Assembly: GCF_009193155.1 (NCBI RefSeq)
Contig: NZ_VUKD01000002.1
Span: forward strand, 434,001 to 498,000
From: Georgenia subflava
GTDB taxonomy: Bacteria; Actinomycetota; Actinomycetes; Actinomycetales; Actinomycetaceae
Direction of reading: 5' to 3'
Length of the DNA: 64,000 bases
Numbering within the stretch: the stretch's first letter is position 1; each line of letters opens with the position of its first letter. The notes under the pieces are model-generated. The model worked only from the letters and a program-made list of their open reading frames with translations. It ran no database searches and was not told the DNA's origin. A program made the translations under genes and the position numbers. Below are positions 44,492-54,135 of the stretch, piece by piece.

Positions 44492-45183
44492 GCACCCAAG
44501 AGCACCTGCGTACCGGCACCATCCGGGTCCTCCTCGTCGACGACCAGCCGATGCTGCGCACCGGGTTCCGGCTCATCCTCGCCAGCGAGCCGGACGTCGA
44601 GGTCGTGGGCGAGGCCGGCGACGGCGAGGTCGCCCTCTCCCAGGTCCGTGCCCTAGCGCCGGACGTCGTCCTCATGGACATCCGCATGCCGCGGATGGAC
44701 GGTGTCGAGGCGACCCGGCGGCTCGTCGCCGACGCGACGCTGCCGACCGTGCCCAAGGTCGTCGTCCTCACCACCTACGACACCGATGAGTACGTCGTCG
44801 AGGCGCTGCGCGCAGGTGCGTCCGGCTTCCTCCTCAAGGACTCCCCGGCGGAGGACCTCGTCGACGCCGTCCGGGTGGTGCACGCCGGAGACGCGGTCGT
44901 GGCGCCGACGGTCACCCGCCGGCTGCTCGACCGGTTCGCCCGGATGCTGCCGGCCGCGGAGCCAGAGCGGCGCACGGAGGTGGCGGAGCTGACCGAGCGG
45001 GAGAACACGGTGCTGCTCGCCATGTCGCGCGGGCTGTCGAACGCGGAGATCGCCGCCGAGCTCTTCGTGAGCGAGACGACGGTTAAGACGCACGTGAGCA
45101 ACATCCTCGCCAAGCTCGGGCTGCGCGACCGGGTGCAGGCCGTGGTGTACGCCTACCAGCGCGGACTGGTCGCCGGCGCCTGA
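44488..45183 (+). CDS. NarL/FixJ-family response regulator
   Basis: 231 residues. Receiver with acidic pair DD (18-19), phospho-Asp 64 in VVLMDIRMP, and GFLLKDSP. The LuxR-type HTH reads LTERENTVLLAMSRGLSNAE and ETTVKTHVSNILAKLGL. It is coupled to the mini-kinase gene by ATGA. The nearby PAS/GAF kinase on the other strand is the likely phosphodonor and the FtsX exporter a possible target. Confidence 0.93.
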   Translation: MSTQEHLRTGTIRVLLVDDQPMLRTGFRLILASEPDVEVVGEAGDGEVALSQVRALAPDVVLMDIRMPRMDGVEATRRLVADATLPTVPKVVVLTTYDTDEYVVEALRAGASGFLLKDSPAEDLVDAVRVVHAGDAVVAPTVTRRLLDRFARMLPAAEPERRTEVAELTERENTVLLAMSRGLSNAEIAAELFVSETTVKTHVSNILAKLGLRDRVQAVVYAYQRGLVAGA

Positions 45184-45279
45184 GGCCGGTGTCGCACGGT
45201 CCGAGCCGCACGACCGGTGAGCAGGCTCACCTGCCGGGCGGTTCGGGCTCTGTGGGCGGGATCGGCGAGGATGGTCGGC

Positions 45280-46092
45280 ATGCTCACCGTCGCCACCGTC
45301 AACGTCAACGGCATCCGCGCCGCCTACAAGCGCGGCATGGGGGCCTGGATCGAGGCCCGCCGACCCGACGTCATGCTCCTGCAGGAGGTCCGCGCCCCCG
45401 ACGAGATCCTGGCCGAGCACCTGGGGGAGGGGTGGCACATCGCCCACCAGGCGTCGGACCTCAAGGGACGGGCAGGGGTGGCCGTGGCCTCACGGCTGCC
45501 CGCCACGGCCGTGCGCGTGGGGCTCGGTGACGGCGAGCCGCCGGTCGACACGGGACGCTGGGTCGAGATGGACCTCGAGGTCCCCGGTTCGACGCGTCCG
45601 CTGACGGTGGTGTCGGTGTACATCCACTCCGGCACGGCGCGCACCGAGAAGATGGACCTCAAGTACGCGCACCTGGACAAGGTGGACGCACGCCTCGACG
45701 AGCTGGCCCGCGAGGCGTCGGCAGGGGACCGTGACGTGGTGGTCGGCGGCGACTTCAACATCGTCCACCGAGAGGTGGACGTGAAGAACTGGAAGGGCAA
45801 CCACAACAAGGTCGCCGGTGCGCTCGACGAGGAGATCGCCTATCTCGACCGCTGGTTCGACGAGTACGGCTGGGTCGACGTCGGCCGCCGCCTCGGCGGG
45901 GACGGGCCGGGTCCGTACAGCTGGTGGTCGTGGCGCGGCAAGGCCTTCGACAACGACTCCGGGTGGCGCATCGACTACCAGCTCGCGACCTCGCGGCTTG
46001 CCGCGGGCGCGACCTCGGCGGTCGTGGACCGGGCACCCAGCTACGACCAGCGCTTCTCCGACCACGCGCCGGTGGTGGCGACCTACGCCTGA
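45280..46092 (+). CDS. xth: Exodeoxyribonuclease III
   Basis: 270 residues, AP-endonuclease/3'-5' exonuclease of base-excision repair. Signatures: VATVNVNGIRAA (Asn of the metal site), LLQEVRAP (metal Glu), YIHSG, GGDFNIVHREVD (Asp/Asn) and the C-terminal RIDYQLAT and YDQRFSDHAPV (catalytic Asp-His). GAGGAT lies exactly 7 nt before ATG 45280, favouring this start over the in-frame ATG nine bases upstream. Confidence 0.95.
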   Translation: MLTVATVNVNGIRAAYKRGMGAWIEARRPDVMLLQEVRAPDEILAEHLGEGWHIAHQASDLKGRAGVAVASRLPATAVRVGLGDGEPPVDTGRWVEMDLEVPGSTRPLTVVSVYIHSGTARTEKMDLKYAHLDKVDARLDELAREASAGDRDVVVGGDFNIVHREVDVKNWKGNHNKVAGALDEEIAYLDRWFDEYGWVDVGRRLGGDGPGPYSWWSWRGKAFDNDSGWRIDYQLATSRLAAGATSAVVDRAPSYDQRFSDHAPVVATYA

Positions 46093-46136
46093 CTCCTCGA
46101 CGCGGCCCGAGTGCTGGCGAGCGGCGCTCGTCGCTC

Positions 46137-46194
46137 TTGTCAGGCGACTCCTGACGACGTAAGGTCCGACCTGACAAGTCAGGAAATTCCTGAC
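46137..46194 (+). promoter_or_regulatory. Promoter with three GTCAGG-type palindromes
   Basis: -35 TTGTCA (46137-46142), 17-bp spacer, -10 TAAGGT (46160-46165). GTCAGG-N5-CCTGAC (46139-46155) overlaps the -35 and spacer; CTGACAAGTCAG (46171-46182) and GTCAGGAAATTCCTGAC (46178-46194) follow the start point and share bases. This is among the most complete operator-promoter layouts in the window. Confidence 0.7.
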
Positions 46195-46209
46195 GCCGTG
46201 GAGGACCTC

Positions 46210-46767
46210 GTGGAGACCAAGACGCTGCACTGCTCGTTCTGCGGCAAGCCAGAAGAGGCCGTCGCCAAGATCATCGCCGGGCCGGGCGTCTACATCTGCG
46301 ACGTGTGCGTGGCGCTGTGCCACGACATCCTGGCGGCGGACGCGGCCCGCGCCGACGCCCCTGCCGTGGACGCCCCTGCCGTGGACGCCTCCGCCACTGG
46401 CGGCGGCGCCGGAGCAGACGCCGGCGGCGATGCCGATGGCGCCGACAGTCGCGCCGCCGGCGACAGGACCGCGACCGCGACCGACGGTGGACGTGGTGGC
46501 GACGACCGCTCAGCTGCCGCCCACCACGTCGACGCCACTGATGGCGAGGCGACCGCGTCGCCTCATCTTGCGGTCTGGAAGGACATGACCGTCGAGGAGA
46601 TGCTGGAGTTCCTGCCGCGGATGGCGTCCGCATCGGGGCAGGTCGAGTCGGCGCTCCGCGACTGCGTCGGGCGCCTGCGTGAGCGCCGGGTGTCCTGGGC
46701 GCGGATCGGCCAGGCGCTGGGGATGACCCGGCAGTCTGCCTGGGGACGCTTCTCCGGGGAGGAGTAG
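46210..46767 (+). CDS. ClpX-type C4 zinc finger fused to a helix-turn-helix
   Basis: 185 residues. Residues 7-45 match the ClpX N-terminal zinc-binding domain (LHCSFCGK...[13 protein letters not shown]; Cys 8, 11, 30, 33 with the usual 18-residue spacing), but no AAA+ ATPase follows. An Ala/Asp/Gly-rich linker (about 46-125) leads to a conserved C-terminal part with a short [30 protein letters not shown] lies before GTG 46210. The ClpX finger dimerises and binds adaptors and substrates, so the protein may tie a DNA site to ClpXP; this is inference. The palindromes just upstream suggest autoregulation. Confidence 0.82.
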   Translation: METKTLHCSFCGKPEEAVAKIIAGPGVYICDVCVALCHDILAADAARADAPAVDAPAVDASATGGGAGADAGGDADGADSRAAGDRTATATDGGRGGDDRSAAAHHVDATDGEATASPHLAVWKDMTVEEMLEFLPRMASASGQVESALRDCVGRLRERRVSWARIGQALGMTRQSAWGRFSGEE

Positions 46768-46837
46768 GTCAGCACTCCGAGCCACGGCTCGCTCGTCCCG
46801 CCCAGCGCCGAGAGCAGCGCTCAGCAGGAGGGGCACG

Positions 46838-47178
46838 TCATCGGCGCGAAGCGTGTGCCACGCAGGTCGTCGCGGTGGGCCGGGCGGCGAGCCTGCCCTC
46901 GGGGATCGGCTCGCCGCACACCTCGCACACCCCGTAGGTGCCTTCGTCGAGACGGACGAGGGCGGCGTCGACCTCCGCCAGCGTCTGCCGTGCGCGCTCG
47001 CTCAGCGCGACGACCTGCGCCCGCTCGAACCCGATGGTCGAGCCCTCCGGGTCGTGCTCGTCGTCGGTGTTGGCACCTTCCGCCGCCGCGACCACGTCCG
47101 CAAAGGTGTGGTCGAGCTGTGCCAGCCGCCGTTCGGCCGCGCCGCGCAGCTCCAGCAGTCGTGCCCGGTGGTCCTCAG

Positions 47179-47182
<4 letters not shown>
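46838..47182 (-). CDS. TraR/DksA-family zinc-finger protein
   Basis: 114 residues: a long helical hairpin then the finger YGVCEVCGEPIPEGRLAARP...TTCVAH. Only three of four canonical cysteines are present; the last position is His (C-x2-H instead of C-x2-C), which could still bind zinc. Family members bind the RNA-polymerase secondary channel or act as small regulators. The ATG overlaps the galK stop (ATGA), so it is the last gene of the deoR-galT-galK operon. Confidence 0.88.
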
Positions 47183-48500
<1,318 letters not shown>

Positions 48501-48504
<4 letters not shown>

Positions 48505-49787
48505 CGGTTCCGCTCCTCGACGCCGCCGTCGGACGTGATGTCGTCGTCGGACGTGACGTCGTCGGACATGACCTCGCGATAGCGATCCGCGATCCGCTCG
48601 GGAGTGGTGTCGGAGATCCACGCCCCCATCGCGGACTCCGAGCCGGCGAGGTACTTCAGCTTGCCCGGGGCGCGCAGGGTCGAGAAGAGCTGGAGGTGCA
48701 GACGCAGGTCCTCCCGGCCCTCGCGCACGGGGGCCTGGTGCCAGGCGGCGATGTACGGCAGCGCGATGGGCGTGCCGGCCCGTGGGTCCTCGGCGGGGCG
48801 GGTGAAGTACCGGTCGCCGGCCTGCAGCACCCGGAGGTAGAGCCGGGCGAGGTCGTCCCGCTCGGGTCCGGTCAGGGCGGGCAGGTCGGGGACGTCGCGG
48901 CGGGGGGCCAGGTGCACCTCGACGGGCCAGCGGGCTGCCGCGGGGACGTACGCGACCCAGTGCTCGGAGCCGGCCACGATCCGGCGTCCGGAGCGCAGCT
49001 CCGCGTCGAGGACGTCCCGCAGGAGGTTGTTGCCCGTGCGGGCACGGTGCGCCCGGGCCTGACGCAGCATCGTCGCGGTGCGCGGGGTGACGTACGGGTA
49101 GGCGTAGATCTGGCCGTGGGGGTGGTGCAGCGTCACCCCGATCTCCTCGCCCCGGTTCTCGAAGCAGAAGACCTGCTCGACGCCGTCCAGCGCGCCGAGC
49201 GTCGCGGTGCGGTCCGCCCAGGCCTCGATCACGGTACGCATGCGCCGCGTGCCCACACCGGCCAGCGAACCGCCGGGGTCGGGGGAGAAGCAGATGACCT
49301 CGCAGCGGCCGGCGGCCGGTCGCACCTGCCAGAGCTGCTCGCCGTCCAGCTCGCCGGGCACGTCGGGCACGCCGGGGACCGCCAGCAGCGAGGGGAAGCG
49401 GTTCTCGAAGACCACGACGTCGTAGTCGGTGGCCGGGATCTCGCCGTCCGAGTAGGCGGAGCCCGGCTGCGCCGGGGCGAGAGGGTTGGCGTCGGCGGGC
49501 GGCAGGTGGGTCCGGTTCATCCGGTGGGCGGCCATGGGCACCCACTCGCCGGTGAGGACGTCGAGGCGCATCTGGGGCGCGGTGACCGGGCGCGGTGTGC
49601 CGTCGTCGCCGACGACGTCCGCGAACCGGTCCGGGAGCGGGCGCGGGTCGTCGAGACGCCGGGTGGCGCCGCCGGAGACGTAGGGCTCGGAGTCGTCGAA
49701 GTAGATGAGCTCACGCCCGTCGGCGAGCCGCGTGGCGGTGCGCCGGACGCGGGCGTCGGTGCCGGCGTCGCCGGGCCGCGTCCTCAT
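48501..49787 (-). CDS. galT: Galactose-1-phosphate uridylyltransferase
   Basis: 428 residues of the HIT-related GalT family. The active-site histidine motif is TLHHPHGQIYAYP; other features are VVFENRFPSL and the C-terminal RLHLQLFS. It exchanges UMP between UDP-glucose and galactose-1-phosphate. The tail after residue 405 is Asp/Ser-rich and not conserved. ATGA overlap with both neighbours, so translation is coupled through the operon. Confidence 0.94.
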
Positions 49788-50617
49788 CGGTCCTCCTCGC
49801 CCGCGACGTCCAGGAGGATCCCGTGCCGGTCGGCCGCCGCGCGCGTGGCCTCGCCGGGGTCCCGGTCCGTCACCAGCACGGCGAGGTCCTGCACGGGGCA
49901 GAAGGTCCGCAGCCCGAGCACGCCCCACTTGGAGGCGTCGAGCACGGCGACCGGGGTGCGGGCGCCGGCGACCATCGCGGTGTTGGTGGCGGCCTCGGCC
50001 AGGTTCGGCGTCATCAGCCCGATCTCGGGGTCGAACCCGTGCGCGCCGAGGAACGCCCACTCCACCTGCAGGCCCTGCAGCGCCTCCACGGCCACCAGAC
50101 CCACGAGGGCGTCGGAGCGTGTGCGCTCCCCGCCGGTCAGGATCACCGTGGGCGCCGGCCGCGACTCCGTCCGGGCCTGCTCGCCGGCGTCGTGCAGCAC
50201 CTGCGCGGCCGGCAGCGAGTTCGTGATGACGGTGAGAGTGGCGAGGTGGGGCAGCCGGGCGATCGCGTGGGCGACGGCGAGCGTCGTCGTCCCGCCTGAG
50301 AGGGCGAGCGAGTCGCCGGGGCGTACCCGTGCCGCCGCGAGCGTGCCGATGGCGGCCTTCTGGTCCGGGTGCTGATCGATCTTGGTGCGGAAGTACGGTT
50401 CCTCGGCGGCGCCCGCCGTGGCGACCGCGCCGCCGTGCACCCGGTCCACGAGGCCGCGTGCCACCAGGTCGGTGATGTCGCGGCGCACGGTCATCTCGGA
50501 CACACCCAGCGCCTCGACGACGTCGGCGACGCGGACGCCGCCGTGCTGGGCGACCTGGGCGAGGATGTGGTCCTGCCGCTGGCGTGCGAGGAGCGGGCCG
50601 GCACTGTCCGTGGGCAT
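49784..50617 (-). CDS. DeoR-family transcriptional regulator of the gal operon
   Basis: 277 residues. N-terminal winged HTH (about 10-65; RQDHILAQVAQHGGVRVADV and LGVSEMTVRRDI) and a DeoR sugar-phosphate sensor domain (LSGGTTTLAVAHAI, VITNSLPAA, FLGAHGF). It is the first gene of a four-gene operon and probably represses it until a galactose phosphate appears. Three 10-bp direct repeats lie 16 bp upstream of its ATG. Confidence 0.92.
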   Translation of the reverse strand: MPTDSAGPLLARQRQDHILAQVAQHGGVRVADVVEALGVSEMTVRRDITDLVARGLVDRVHGGAVATAGAAEEPYFRTKIDQHPDQKAAIGTLAAARVRPGDSLALSGGTTTLAVAHAIARLPHLATLTVITNSLPAAQVLHDAGEQARTESRPAPTVILTGGERTRSDALVGLVAVEALQGLQVEWAFLGAHGFDPEIGLMTPNLAEAATNTAMVAGARTPVAVLDASKWGVLGLRTFCPVQDLAVLVTDRDPGEATRAAADRHGILLDVAGEEDR

Positions 50618-50624
50618 GGCACGG

Positions 50625-50662
50625 ATCCTGCCAGATCGAACAAGATCAAACAAGGTCAAACA
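50625..50662 (-). promoter_or_regulatory. gal operon promoter with three 10-bp direct repeats
   Basis: AGATCGAACA, AGATCAAACA and AGGTCAAACA stand head to tail at 50633-50662, spaced by one DNA turn; on the operon strand they read TGTTTGATCT-like, a DeoR-family pattern. The -10 CAGGAT (50630-50625) is 7 nt from the ATG and TTGTTT inside the repeats serves as -35. Confidence 0.65.
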
Positions 50663-50781
50663 GATCGCGTCCAGGGCGACCTGCTCGGCGCAGGAACGGC
50701 CGGGCACCTGCAAGGATGAGTCCCGTGCCGTCGTCGTCCGCCGCGTGTCCCACCCTCCCCACCGTCGGGGGCCGGTGAGGG

Positions 50782-51345
50782 ATGCACCTGCCAGAACGTT
50801 CCGCGGGCCAGGTCCGGATCGGTGTCGCACTCCAGATCCCCGCGCCGTACTCCACCGTGCTGCAGGGCGTGCGTGCCCGCCTCGGTGACCCGTTGGCGTA
50901 CGCGATACCGCCGCACGTGACCCTCCTGCCACCGACGGTGATCGAGGCGGAGCAGGTCGGCGAGGTGACCGCGCACCTGGCCGGGATCGCCGCCGAGCAG
51001 TCCCCCTTCGTCATGGGCATGCGTGGGACCGGCACCTTCCGGCCGGTGAGCCCCGTGGTGTTCGTCAACATCGTCGAGGGCGCCGAGCGCTGCGCCGCCC
51101 TCGAGCGGCAGGTGCGGTCCGGGATCCTGGCCCAGGAGCTGCGCTTCCCCTACCACCCGCACGTCACGCTCGCGCACGGCCTGGGCGAGGCCGCCCTCGA
51201 CGAGGCCATGGAGTCGATGGCTGCCTTCGAGGCGACCTACGCAGCCGGCAGCATGCGGCTCTACGAGCACGGCGACGACGGCGTGTGGCGCACGGTGGCC
51301 CGGCTGGTGCTCAGCGGACGAACCGCCGGGCACCGCACGGCCTGA
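50782..51345 (+). CDS. 2'-5' RNA ligase/2H phosphoesterase family protein
   Basis: 187 residues with the two HxT motifs of the 2H superfamily, PPHVTLLPPT and YHPHVTLAHG, at the expected spacing. Such enzymes act on 2'-5' or 2',3'-cyclic phosphodiesters of RNA or nucleotides; the substrate here is unknown. The start at ATG 50782 follows GGTGAGGG. Divergent from the gal operon and followed by a YihY gene. Confidence 0.88.
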   Translation: MHLPERSAGQVRIGVALQIPAPYSTVLQGVRARLGDPLAYAIPPHVTLLPPTVIEAEQVGEVTAHLAGIAAEQSPFVMGMRGTGTFRPVSPVVFVNIVEGAERCAALERQVRSGILAQELRFPYHPHVTLAHGLGEAALDEAMESMAAFEATYAAGSMRLYEHGDDGVWRTVARLVLSGRTAGHRTA

Positions 51346-51521
51346 GCGCTGCGTCGGGCTGTCCGGAGCGGCGCCGCGTGACCTCTCGCCGCTGCGGTCG
51401 CGGCCGCAGCGGCCCTGTCTATACGGCTGCGGCCGTAGCCTCGGCCCCCTCGTCCGCGTGCGGCCGTACGTGGAGCCCTGTCCGGATGCGCGGCCACGCG
51501 CCGCCGCTACCGTGAGGGAGC

Positions 51522-52727
51522 ATGTCGAGCCCAGCCCGGAGCGAGAGCCCGGGAGCCGAGAGTCCAGGGTCCGCCGCCACGGGCGACGACGACGGGGGCA
51601 TCGTCGGCCGGGCCAGGCGGGCGCTGGATTGGTGGAAGGGCACGCGGCTGGGCAGGGCCCTCGCGCGGTACTCGATCGCCAAGGGCGGGCTGCTGGCCGG
51701 TGGCATCTCCTACTCCGCGCTGTTCTCCATCTTCGCCGCGCTCGCCATCGCCTGGACGGTGTTCATGGCCGTCCTGGGCGACAACGCCCAGCTGCGCCAG
51801 GCCGTGCTCGACGCCGTCGACGACGCACTGCCCGGCATCATCGACGACGGCTCCGGCTCCGGGATCATCCCGCCGGAGGCCCTCGTCCAGGACACCGCGC
51901 TGACCCCCGGCAGTATCGCCGCGGCGGCCGTGCTGCTGTGGACCGCGCTCAGTGTGATGAGCGCACTCAAGAGCTCGATCCGCGCCATGTTCGGCATCGT
52001 CGCGCCTCCGGAGAACCTCGCCGTCTCCAAGGTGCGGGACCTGCTGGGGTTCCTCGTCCTGGCGCTCGGCGTGGTCCTTACCGCCGCGCTGGGGATCGTC
52101 GCCGGGACGCTCGGCGAGGCCGTGCTGGACGCCCTCGGCATCGAGGGGACGTTCGCCGGCGGGTCCCTGCGCGTGCTCGGCTACGCCGTCGCGCTGGTCG
52201 TGGACTGGGTGGTGTACGTCATGCTGATCCGCGCGATCGCGGGTGTGCGCCCACCCCGGCGCGACCTGTTCCTGGGGGCGCTGCTCGGGGCGGTCGCCTC
52301 CGGTGTCATCCGGGCCCTCGGGACCACCCTCGTCGGCGCCGTGGACGACCCGCTGCTGCAGTCCTTCGCGGCCCTCGCCACACTCCTGCTCTGGGTGAAC
52401 CTGGTGTCCCGGGTCGCGCTGATGGTCTGCGCGTTCACGGCGAACCCGCCCGCACCGGAGCGGCCCGAGAGCCCCGAGGAGGTGCACCTGACCTCGAGCC
52501 CGAACTACGTCACCGTCTCCGACCCGGCGACCACCGAGTGGGAGTACCAGCCGGTGACGGGCACGGTGCTCCCGGACGAGACCCTCCGGCCGGACTACGA
52601 GCCGGAACCGGAGCCACGACGGTCCGGCCTTGTCGGCTGGTGGCAGCGGCGGCGGATCTCCCGCCTCGAGGACCGGCTCGCCGAGGCGCGGGCACGCTAC
52701 GCCGAGGGGGCGCGAGCTCAGCGCTGA
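51522..52727 (+). CDS. YihY/BrkB family inner-membrane protein
   Basis: 401 residues with about six TM segments. The family pattern GGISYSALFSIFAALAI followed by LLWTALSVMSALKSSI and LLLWVNLVSRVAL identifies it. Function is not settled in the family (transporter roles proposed). A hydrophilic tail with an arginine-rich coiled-coil-like end (ISRLEDRLAEARARYAEG) is present. TACCGT lies 8 nt before the ATG, and GAGGGAG is close to it. Confidence 0.88.
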   Translation: MSSPARSESPGAESPGSAATGDDDGGIVGRARRALDWWKGTRLGRALARYSIAKGGLLAGGISYSALFSIFAALAIAWTVFMAVLGDNAQLRQAVLDAVDDALPGIIDDGSGSGIIPPEALVQDTALTPGSIAAAAVLLWTALSVMSALKSSIRAMFGIVAPPENLAVSKVRDLLGFLVLALGVVLTAALGIVAGTLGEAVLDALGIEGTFAGGSLRVLGYAVALVVDWVVYVMLIRAIAGVRPPRRDLFLGALLGAVASGVIRALGTTLVGAVDDPLLQSFAALATLLLWVNLVSRVALMVCAFTANPPAPERPESPEEVHLTSSPNYVTVSDPATTEWEYQPVTGTVLPDETLRPDYEPEPEPRRSGLVGWWQRRRISRLEDRLAEARARYAEGARAQR

Positions 52728-52745
52728 GCCGGGATGGGAGAAGGT

Positions 52746-52865
52746 GCGCCGACCTCATTATCACCGCGCCGACGTCGCCGTCCCCGCGCCGACGTCACTG
52801 TCGCCGTGCCGACCGCGCCGTCACCGTGCCGACACCACCCTCACCGCGCCGACCTCGCAGTTACA
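52746..52865. repeat. Six 20-bp tandem repeats ending at the manC promoter
   Basis: Six units of exactly 20 bp begin GCGCCGAC or GTGCCGAC (starts at 52746, 52766, 52786, 52806, 52826, 52846). The last unit runs into the -10 TACAGT (52862-52867). The period is close to two helical turns. Confidence 0.9.
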
Positions 52866-52867
52866 GT
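52862..52867 (+). promoter_or_regulatory. -10 hexamer of manC, leaderless type
   Basis: TACAGT ends 7 nt before ATG 52875 with no ribosome site between. Confidence 0.5.
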
Positions 52868-52874
52868 GGCGCGC

Positions 52875-53990
52875 ATGCCGGACCCGACCGCCTCCTTGCA
52901 CGCCATCGTGCCCGCCGGCGGCGCCGGCACCCGCCTCTGGCCGCTCTCACGGCGCACCGCGCCGAAGTTCCTGCTCGACCTCACCGGCACCGGACGCACG
53001 CTCCTCCAGCAGACCCTGGACCGGCTCGAGCCGCTCACCGCAGAGGGTGGCGTGATGGTGGTGACCGGGGTCGCGCACGCCGAGGCCGTGCTCGAGCAGC
53101 TGCCGGACCTCGGCGGCGAGAATCTGCTCGCCGAGCCCAGCCCCCGCGACTCGATGGCCGCTATCGGCCTCGCTGCCGCCGTCGCCCGTCACCGGCACGG
53201 CGACGTGGTGGTCGGCTCCTTCGCCGCCGACCACGTCATCACGGACGCCGACGCCTTCGGGCGGGCGGTCCGGGAGGCGGTGGACGTCGCGCTCACCGGG
53301 TACGTCGTGACGATCGGCATCGAGGCGGACCATTCCTCCACCGCCTTCGGCTACGTCCGCGCGGGTGACCCGGTCCTGCTCGACGGCACGCCGGCACCCA
53401 GCGCCCGGCGGGTGCGTGGGTTCACCGAGAAGCCCGACGCGGAGACCGCGGCCGCCTACCTCGCCACCGGCGAGTACCGCTGGAACGCCGGGATGTTCGT
53501 GGCCCGGGCAGAGGTCCTGCTCGGGCGCCTGGCCGAGCTCCAGCCGCCCCTGCACGACGGCCTGGTCGAGATCGCCGAGGCGTGGGACACCCCGGCGCGG
53601 GGCGAGGTCCTCGAGCGCGTCTGGCCCGGACTGACGAAGATCGCCATCGACCACGCGATCGCCGAGCCCGTGGCCGCACGCGGCGGCGTCGCCGTCGTCC
53701 CGGCCGACATGGGGTGGAGCGACATCGGCGACTTCGCCAACCTCGCCGGGCTCGTCCCGGCCGGCGACGACGGCGCCCACGTGCTCGGCCGCGCGGCCGA
53801 TGTCCTCGCCCTGGAGTCCGACGGTGCCCTCGTGGTCCCGGCCGGCGGCCGGGCCGTCGCGGTCGTCGGGCTGCCCGACGTCGTCGTGGTCGACACCCCG
53901 GACGCGCTCCTGGTGACCACGCGCGCACAGGCCCAGCAGGTCAAGCGGGTCGTCGAGAGCCTCGGGCCGGACCGCCAGCACCTGCGCTGA
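52875..53990 (+). CDS. manC: Mannose-1-phosphate guanylyltransferase
   Basis: 371 residues of the nucleotidyl-transferase fold. AIVPAGGAGTRLWPLSRR followed by PKFLL is the GTP site; SFAADHVI, GFTEKP and WNAGMFV are conserved substrate segments. It makes GDP-mannose for glycans and mannosyl lipids. It lacks the isomerase domain of bifunctional ManC/AlgA enzymes. The gene end and its TGA form the first unit of a repeat array. Confidence 0.94.
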   Translation: MPDPTASLHAIVPAGGAGTRLWPLSRRTAPKFLLDLTGTGRTLLQQTLDRLEPLTAEGGVMVVTGVAHAEAVLEQLPDLGGENLLAEPSPRDSMAAIGLAAAVARHRHGDVVVGSFAADHVITDADAFGRAVREAVDVALTGYVVTIGIEADHSSTAFGYVRAGDPVLLDGTPAPSARRVRGFTEKPDAETAAAYLATGEYRWNAGMFVARAEVLLGRLAELQPPLHDGLVEIAEAWDTPARGEVLERVWPGLTKIAIDHAIAEPVAARGGVAVVPADMGWSDIGDFANLAGLVPAGDDGAHVLGRAADVLALESDGALVVPAGGRAVAVVGLPDVVVVDTPDALLVTTRAQAQQVKRVVESLGPDRQHLR

Positions 53991-54110
53991 CGATCGGTCC
54001 GCGGGCGGCTGCGCCGGGGACCGGAGCGGCTGCGCCGGCGATGTCTCGGGCGGCTGCGCCGACGGTCCCTCGGGCGGCTGCGCCGACGGTCCCTCGGCGG
54101 CTGCGGCACC
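53982..54110. repeat. 24-bp repeat array seeded at the manC stop codon
   Basis: CTGCGCTGACGATCGGTCC (manC end with TGA) is followed by units starting CTGCGCCG at 54009, 54030, 54054 and 54078. The two central copies, 54054 and 54078, are almost identical. The TGA of the seed is CGA in the later copies. Confidence 0.85.
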
Positions 54111-54135
54111 GGGGTGCGGCGGCTAGGGTCGGGGC

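Noticed and set aside
46271-46633. Arg/His-rich open frame antisense to the zinc-finger/HTH gene
   Set aside because: It comes from the repetitive Ala/Asp-coding linker; no start signal and no domain.
51403-51435. Weak inverted repeat GGCCGCAG...CTGCGGCC after the 2H phosphoesterase gene
   Set aside because: The stem is only 8 bp with a 17-base loop, which is expected by chance in DNA this rich in GC.
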